Positions 1 through 9,000 of a stretch of DNA of 10,310 bases are shown here, piece by piece. The notes under the pieces were generated by a model, which saw nothing but the letters and a program-made list of their open reading frames with translations, searched no databases and was not told where the DNA came from. The DNA comes from an uncultured Planctomycetaceae bacterium (GTDB lineage Bacteria; Planctomycetota; Planctomycetia; Planctomycetales; Planctomycetaceae): assembly GCA_903921605.1 (NCBI GenBank), contig CAIXQV010000509.1, positions 1 to 10,310 on the forward strand. Direction: 5' to 3'. Position 1 is the first letter of the stretch. The number at the start of each line of letters is the position of its first letter. Both the position numbers and the translations under genes were made by a program.

Positions 1-3000
1 TCACGGTATCATTGACCGTCCAGAACAACGCCCCGACGATTGCAGATCACTTCGTTCGCCAGCGCTATCGAGAAGCCTCGGTCAACAACAACGGACAGCG
101 TACCTACAGCGTGGATCTGGCTGCGTCAGGAATTGCCGTCGATTCCGACAAGGATGCGTTGCAGTATCAGATTGTCACAAATGGCCAGCACGGCACGGCA
201 ACATTGACATCAGCCGGTTTGCTGAAATGGACATCAACATCGAACTCCTGGACCGGTAGCGACAAGGTCATCGTCCGAGTCACAGATGGATTCAGCTTTA
301 GTGAAAATGCTGAAATCAACATTAACATCGACAACACACAGCCGACGGCGGCAGGAGATTTCTATTCGATTCATCACAACCAGACGCTGACGCTCACTCC
401 TGAAAAACTGCGAGGGAATGATCTCGACTTTGACGGTGACGCTTTACAGATAGTCTCGGTCACAAACGGGGCAAACGGCACACTCACGCAGTCCGGCAAT
501 AACTGGGTGTTCAATCCCGGTACTTTCATTGGAACGACAGAACTTACCTACATCGTCTCTGACGGATTGGTCAACAGTGAGCCGGCAACGATCGAAATTG
601 AAGTCACAAATGCTCCCGTCTGGGGAAACGATCGCAGCTTCACGTTAATCGAGAGCAGCTCAATCGAGTTTGAAATTTCAACGGCATCAAGCGGCGTCGT
701 GAGTCCGGATGGAGATGCCACGACCATCAGCTTTACGGCTCAACCGTCACACGGTTCTTTGACATCGCTGGGTGACAATCGTTGGCGATATACACCGACG
801 CCCGCGAGTTCGAGCGGGTATAACGGCAGCGGCAACGGAACCACCACAGTAACACGGGGGTACCTTGGCCACGATCAGATCACGTTCCGCATTTCCGATG
901 GTATCGTACAGTCAACTCCGGTCACATACTCATTCAATGTCATTGATGCATTGGCCCAGACTGAGGTCAATGGCCTGCGTGATACAACAATCACGGACAA
1001 CACCATCCCCGTGCTCCTTCAGACACCAGATCTGCCTTCGGGGCAAAACTCTATCCCGGCACCTCAGCTGCCAGAGCCGAACGCTAAAATCCACAGTGTG
1101 CGACCAGGTGGAACCGCGTCGGGGCAACTCGATGTCCCCGCCGGAGCAACGATTGAGTTCTGGAATGGTAGTTCGTGGGTCAATATTACTGCACCGTCAA
1201 CCGCTATTGCTTTGACTGGTGGATCGTTGGTCACGATAAGCCCGGATGGAAACTATTCCGTCACCGGTTCGACAGCTTCAAAGGGAAGCCGTTCGGAGGC
1301 ACGATTCAGAATCAGCAAGAATTCGCTGACGACCGAGAGTCGAATAGCCATCGTGTCGACCAACAGTGCGCCAATTCCGGGGGCACCCTATTTTACCTCC
1401 ACCATTGGATCTCTCGCTGCGTTTGTGCGTGATCCAAATGGGGATGCAATCACATACACTCAACAACCGGGGCAGCCAGATGTTGTGACAGAGGGGCTCA
1501 ACTCACTGACCATTTTTCCGAACGGTTCTTACGACTTTTCGCCTGCACCAGGAGGAGATCATACAACCGTTTTGAGGATGCCATTTACTGTTCGAGACCA
1601 GTTTGGCGCATCCAGCACAGACCTTGTGCATGTTTTGAATCGAGTCGATAAAACATATGTGCCGCCCATACCGCCGTCCGGACAAACAGACCCACCCGTG
1701 GCTGCAGATTCAGCTGGGTTCTACCTGGCACCAGAGCATCCGGTCAGTTGGCTACAGGCTAGTGACGGAGGCCATCCGTCGCTCAACTTCGAACTCATCG
1801 GAGATGGCAAAGGAACGTTTGGTGTCGTGAGACTCTGGAATCGGACTGTCTTCTACACGCCCTATCCATATGCTGAAGGTGCATTCCTTGAAGCAGGCGG
1901 GGAGCCCACCACATTCTACTACAAGGTGACCAATGCGATTGGCTCGTGGGACGTTGGTTCTATCAGTATTGATGCTACGTTCATAGGTGGCGGCGAGATT
2001 GCGATGTTCGGCGGTTCGTATGCCGTTTCATATTTTGATGATGTCGGTGTCGCATTCGACTCCGCATACGGCTCATGGTTTTATGGCGATGGACAATCGA
2101 ATGTTTTCATCGACATGCCCAACATCTACAATAACGACGAGCCGACTTACTTTCAGGGCAACGTAACGAACAAGCTCCGATTCGAAGTTCAGGGCGATAT
2201 CCTTTCTCCCATCCGAATCAGCGGAAACGCAGACATAGCGTCATGGCGTGCGGCTATTAAGCAACCCGTCTTCGCAGGCAGCATTCGACGCCTGATCGCA
2301 ACAGGCGGAGAATACATCGCCGCGTTTTCTGATTCCTACGTAGAAGCTGCCTCGCAAAGATACACTGCAGCTCAACAGCAAGAGTTGGAGATTGAAACAG
2401 GGACGGTTGTCGCGGCCGAGATCGGTTGGGTTTCATGGACTGTTCTGGGCAATGCAGAATTGGTCCGATGGAAAGCACCCATCACCGGCACATCACTCAT
2501 CAATTCTGTGCTGGCCAACGGTACTTTAGAAAACGTAATCAAGTCTGGCGGAAACATTAACTGTGTCCGAGCTGATCTCGAATTGAAGTCGACGATTCAG
2601 GCTGGCGGTACAATCGGATTTGGGGAAGTTCTTCCTGATTACTCGAGAAGTATTCCGGAGTACTGGGTCTCATCCAGAACGGTCTCGGGGGGCTCAGTAA
2701 ATTCATTGATCACGGCTGGCAGCCACATCAATAACGTCCGATCAACTACAGGTGAGATCGATTCAATCATTTTGGCAGGTGGAAATATCGGCGTCGTAAA
2801 TGCTGAAGGTGGGAAAGTCGACTCATACATCGGTGCCCTTGGGAGAATCAATCAGGTCGCAGCGACAGACGGAATCGACGGCGTCATTGCTGCTCTGTTG
2901 ACTATTGGACAAGTTTGGACGCAGGCGTCAATTACGGCGACAGTACTGGCTGGTACTGGAATTAACACTGTCGAAGCGTGGAACAATATCTCCGGCTCGA

Positions 3001-6000
3001 TTCGAGCCCTTGCCGGTCCGATTCGGCTCGTTTCCGCCGGGACAAAAGACTCTTACGGCCACGCTGCCACAGGCGGCAGCATCAGCTCTTCCGTGATCTA
3101 TGCTGGTAAGTCAATTGGAAGCGTCATCGCCAGAAAAGTCATCAACACTCAGGGTGTCGCTCCCGGAGGCAATATCCAGGTCACGGGAGGAATCACGGCA
3201 GGAGGTGGCTACATTGGCCAGGTGAGTGCTGGCCAGAGCATTGCTGCGACCATCACAGCACTTGATGACATCGGCGGCGTCGTTGCGGGAAGCTCGATTA
3301 CGGGATCAATTCAATCCAAATATGGTTCTGTCATCACCGTCTCCGCCACGACGGAGCAGATTTCGGGCCAGATCAAGGCCAAACTCAACATCGGCACCGT
3401 CACTGCCGGCACGGATCGCATTGGTACAACCACAGCCGAGATTGGTTCGATCCAGTCGGTCATCGCGACACAGGGCAAGATTCAGGGTGACACGACAGCA
3501 CAGAACACTCTCGGAATAATTTCCGCCGGCACGGATATTCTCGGGAATGTCACTGCGATCACAGGCAGCATTGACAAGATTCTCGCGGGAACGTTTGCGC
3601 CCGGAAACCTCAGTGGCGACATTTCCGCTTTTGGCGATATTGTGAGTGTTGATGTCAAAGGCGTTCTGCCTGTTTCCGAACTGGAGTCGATCGATTTTTC
3701 TGCCGTCGAAGCGGCGTTTGATGCGTTACGTCAAGCTGCAGAAAGTCAGGATGTCCTAGCATTTGCGAATATTGTTCTGCCCGATTTGCCAGTCCTTCCG
3801 GCGTCGATCAAAGGAAATATTTCTGGGAGTATTGTCAGTGGCGGAAGCATCTACAGTCTTATTGCGGACGGGAAACTTTCATCAGATGTTACCGCAGAAC
3901 GTTCGCTTCCCAATGTCTGGGTGTATCGCACAATCACCGGGGACCTGACAGCCGCGACTGGATCTGTTGCGGTCACCACTTACGGTAAACTTGACGGCGA
4001 CGTGAAAGGACCGCGTGGCGTCACGGGATTCTCGTACGACGACACAGCAGGTGACCTCATGGCCAATGTGGGGGCCGTGTCATTTCTCGTGTTAGGAGAC
4101 CTCCTTGGAGATGCCACAGCTCGGAATGCTGTGAGTACGCAGACCTACGGTGATGTACAGGGTGATACAACGGCAGAGTCCGGGTACGCGGATGTGGTGT
4201 CGTTGAATTCGATATTCGGTACCGTGTATGCAGGAAACACCATTGCGACGATCGGGAGACGAGTGATCGCGGGCGATCTTGTGAGTGCCATAGGCAGTAT
4301 CTTTTCCGGATCCAGTCGAATAACTTCCGGCGCCGTAAGGGCCGGACAACTTGATGACGACATTCGCACCACAGGACTTTTCACGCGATTTGCTGGGCTA
4401 GATCAAGCTACTCCGCAATCACCGAACACTGTGAGTTCGATCTACAGCACTGCACCTGAAGAGTACATGGCTGGACTTTCAGAAGCAGATGATTATAGAG
4501 GAATCAGTGGTCTTCACGGTGGCATTATCAACGTACGTAGTCGCATTCTGATTATCGCAGATGGAAACGTTGATGCGGACATGAAGTCTGCCATTGGCCC
4601 GGTGGATATTCGTGCTCGCCATGTCCGTTCAAACATCGAAGTGACTCATGATTCCGCTGAGAACGGTGATGGCTACGTCAAGATTAATGCTCTCTCAGGA
4701 TTTGTTGGCGGAATCCGTGCTCCAGGGGACGTTGTTGTTTCGGTATGGGGTGAACAATCAGCGGACGAAACAGGGGAAGTCAATTTCGTACCGGGGATCA
4801 TCAATGCTTCAAACGTCAATGGATTAAATGTGAAGCTGTTTGCGTCCGGTTCGGTTTCCGCACATCGAATTGACGCAATAATGAACGTGCAGATTGATTC
4901 CTGGGACACTGTCACAACACCGGACTCAGGAGGCATCTTCGCCAACGGAAGCGTCCGAATCTTTGGATTTAGTAGTGTAACTTCTGGAATCACAGCCACG
5001 TCGAACCTTTGGAAGTATCAAGATGTATCCGTGTTTACGTGGGGAGATTTCAGTGGCGATATCGTGGCTGGTGGGGCCGTCTCAATCAAGACGGGTGGAG
5101 ATGCCAGCGGTTCTGTGAGATCGAGATATTCAACCGGGATTTCAAGTTATGGTAAAGTCTCAGCGGATGCAACTGCCGGCGATCTTACGTTAGGACATAC
5201 TGGTGTAGCGCAACGGGGGGCGTTGAATGGCCAAATCCTGATTTTTGCCGGTGGGTTATCAGAAGAAGGAATTACCACACAGGCGCCTACGGCGTACTCC
5301 GGATCACTAACGAGTCTGAATTCAGGCATCTTTGTTCTGTCGTACGGATCCGTGAATGGCACTCTGAAGGCCGAAGATAAAGCGGCCGGAGCCGTTTCAG
5401 TAGTGGCAAATCCCCACGGGATTGCTACAGACTCCAGCTTTACTGGATCGGTCACGGCTGGCGCTGGTGCTACGGTCCTCGTCGTCGGCAGCATCACGGA
5501 CTCAACTTTTGTGGTGGGCGGCGACACTGCTGTCGGTGCCGGGAATAGTGTAGAAAACACTACCATTACAAACGCTAACCATACCGCAAAAATCATGGTG
5601 GGGGCAGATAATCAGCTCAGCAAAGTCACTGTGGACGGCGGCAATGATCTTCGTTTGCTGGCCATTGAAGGCATTCAGCAGACAACTGTCAAGAATGTTG
5701 AGACGATGCTGGTGTCATCACACGGCCTTGCTCGCGTGAAGATTCGCGACTCCGGCTCAGCAACGATCTCTGCATTAGGTGATATTGAAGCCGACATCAT
5801 CCTGAGTGGTGACTTGTTCCTGGAATCTGCAGCAGGAGGTATTCGAGGTGAATCAAGCGAACAGATCAATCCACACTTGCCACCAGAACAATTGAGAGCA
5901 GAAGCCGGAGGTAAAGTGACTCTCTTGGCACGGAACGACGTTGATTACGATGTCGTCGCGACAAAGGGTGTCGTTATTCAGTCCGGAGGAAAAATCACCG

Positions 6001-9000
6001 GGGAATATTCGGGGACAACCGTTCGAGGCCTTGCTTTGAAGGGAATTGATGGAGCGACATTCTCATCGCAATTGGTTACCTCTGCAATCAGCGGTGCTGC
6101 AATATCAGGGACGATGAAGAGTTCAAAGGGATCAGTTACCGTCCGGTCGTCCGGAAACTTTGGATCGGAAGGACAATCTAATGTCAATGCTCAAGTTGAA
6201 GCGAAGGGATCTGCTCGCGTCACAGCTTTGAACGGAAACGTCGATGGAACCATTACTTCAACGGCCGGCTCTGTTTCCGTACTCGCGTCGCGAGATGTTT
6301 CAGCAGACATTGATGCCGGAGCCTCGGCAACAGTTGACGCCGGAAGAAACGTTGCTGGAAATGTGAGTGCCGATGGTGCTGTCGATGTTTATGCACTCTG
6401 GGATATCACCGGAGATGTCAACTCCTGGAATGGGAATGTTGAGGTGAACGCTGGATGGATGATTTCCGGCGGTGTTTACGGCGACAAGGACGTCTTTGTT
6501 TCTACGCTTGTCGAGGGGATTACAGGCTACGTCTACTCTGCACTGGGCGGTGCCACAGTCTATAGTGGATCTCAGGTTAGCGGATCCGTGGACGCAGAAC
6601 GCGATGTCCTTGTCCGTGCCGTTCGCGATGTAACTGGCGACCTGACGTCTCGCAAAGGCAGCGTCGATGTACTTAGCGTCGGCGGAGCAGTGAATGCAAA
6701 AACCGACGCGAAGGGTTCAATCGATATTTGGGCGCTTGGCAACAGCTCGAAAGATGCAACGGCCACCAATGGAGATGTCAATATTCGTGTGTTCGGTGAT
6801 CGCGTCTCCGGGATCGTAACTGCGGGACGAGACATCAATGTCAGTGCTGGAGGCATGATCGCCTCTGAAACGATCACTGCAGCTCACAGCCTCGATTTAT
6901 GGGCTGGCGGGGACATCACCGTTGCGGCTGCCACAGCGACATATGGCGATGCAATTGTCTCACCGTGGGGAAAACACAGTGGGAAAGTCCAAGCCAATGA
7001 GGGTGAAATAACGTTCTTGACGGGAGGAAACTCCACATCGTCGACGCTGCTTGGCAAGTCCGTCCGTGCGACGATCTGGGGCGACGCGACGTCGCTTCAT
7101 GCTGCCGCCACGACAACGACATCAGTGGTGGTGTTTGGGAATCTCAACGGCGTGGCGACAGGCAAGGACGGTGTCGGCGTGAAGGCGTGGGGAGAAGAAA
7201 ACACCGTGACGCTGGGAAGTGCCGAAGGAGACGCGTCCGTCTGGTCACTCGGAAATCTCGATGCGACGATTGATGTTGAAAAGCATGGTCGCGTCACTTC
7301 CTTCGGAACACTCGAACTGGATGTGACAACCGGTGGCTCAGTCTACGCCTGGTCACTCTCCGATGTTTCAGGATATACAGACGCGGGGCGATATTCGACA
7401 CTTGTTGGTTGGGGTAACGTTAATATTGAGTCCGAAGGTGACCTTGGCGCATTTGCCTGGAGTTATGGCACGCTTCGTGGGTCGCAGACATCAACCGACG
7501 GCTACGCGATCGCGGTCAGTAATCTGGACAACTTGGCAGCCGTTGATGCAAAGACTCTGGCGGTCGCAGTGTCTCTGGACAATGTGAGCGGTGCTGTGAC
7601 CAGTGATGACATGGCTCTCGTGATCGCGGGCAGCGACGCGACGTCGGCCGTCACCACGACCAGCGGGTCAATGGCGATCATTGCCTTTGGCAATGTCCAG
7701 GCTTCGGCGAGTTCCGGAGAACACGCAGTTGTGGTTGCCAACGGAAACATCACCGGCAGCGTCGCTGCAAAGAAGAACATCGTGGCGTTTGCAATCGGAA
7801 ACCTTGATGCTGGATTGATTGCAGAACAGGACATCGTATTTGCGGGAGCTGGGAATTCCCTGACCGGCACTATCGTCGGATACCGTGATGTCTGGCACGT
7901 CTTCTCATATGGCACGATCAATGCCAATGTCGCGGCCTTGGGACTAACCGACGGAGGAATTGTTCACAAGGTACAAGGGGTGACGAGCGTTGCGGGTGTC
8001 ATTTCTGGCACTTCAGCGTTTGAATATGGTCGCACCGGTGGTGACTGGACCGCAACGGTCAGCGCACCTGAAACTCCGGCACCGGCCATCATCGAATATG
8101 ATGCGTCAATGGCCGCCGAGTTTCCGCCGATCACGCCGGTCAATCTGAACAAGGCCGCAGTCCGAGGAGTGCTTGCTGGCATCTATGCAGCGCACCTCGT
8201 CGAAAAGGGTGTTTGGAATGCACTAAAGTCTGTGAAAACTGCAGCAACGGCAGCACGTCGTCAGGATGAGCTTAACAAGATTTCTACAGGAAGTGATGAT
8301 CAGGCGGACGTCGCAACCTACCTTGATAATGACCATTATGACGCATGGCTCGAGGAAGCGAATTCATACCACGAGCACCTCGTTTCGTTGCGGGAGCGAT
8401 CTGCAGGCCTTGAACAAAGCGAGCTGCAACAACTGCTTAAACGACAACGTGACGGTGAGGCACTCCGTCAGCAGGCGCTGAAGTCGGCGAAAGGTATTCA
8501 TGATGCCGCTGTCGAAGCATCGCAGGAACTGATTGCATCCCTGAAAGCTGAAAAACTTTCGGCCAAGTTCGGCCGCGTAGCTGCACTGGGACACGCTGAA
8601 AGAACGTCTCTGGAGTTATCGTTCGCATTGGACACTGCACGGATTAATCGCGCGTTCATTACAGGAGACAAGATTATCTCTCTGGCGGTCGGTGGAAATC
8701 GGGTACTTTCCAGGTTGCGTGTGCTCTTTTCACTCGTTCCACGAGCTGAACAGGTTTGGAAGAACGCAAAAGAAGCTGGCCACACTGAAGAAGCGGCGGC
8801 ACTGGAGGTTCTCGGGATATTGTTCTTTGATGTGACTGGGGCTATGGGATGGTATCATGCCATCGAAGGAGTTGACCCAGTGACACTGGAGTCATTTACG
8901 CATGAACAGCGATTCATGGAGGCCATCAACGGTACTCTGCAACTGGCAGGAACTGCGATCGCAGGTGCAAAGGCTCTGGATCAGCTCAAAGGTCCGTGCG

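Noticed and set aside
865..1215. Plus-strand frame of 116 codons in another phase
   Set aside because: The peptide is Ser/Arg/His-rich with no domain sense, while the frame starting at base 3 reads a clear cadherin-like repeat over the same bases.
5147..5596. Longest reverse-strand open frame, 149 codons
   Set aside because: It overlaps the strongly supported + frame. The reverse complement of the Gly/Ala/Val/Thr-rich repeats naturally yields Pro/Ala/Thr/Val-rich peptides without stops; no motif or start signal supports it. The same applies to other minus-strand frames such as 7502-7927 and 9585-9989.
2157..8060. DNA-level tandem repeat array or CRISPR
   Set aside because: The repetition is at protein level with diverged codons; I saw no regularly spaced identical DNA repeats with spacers.
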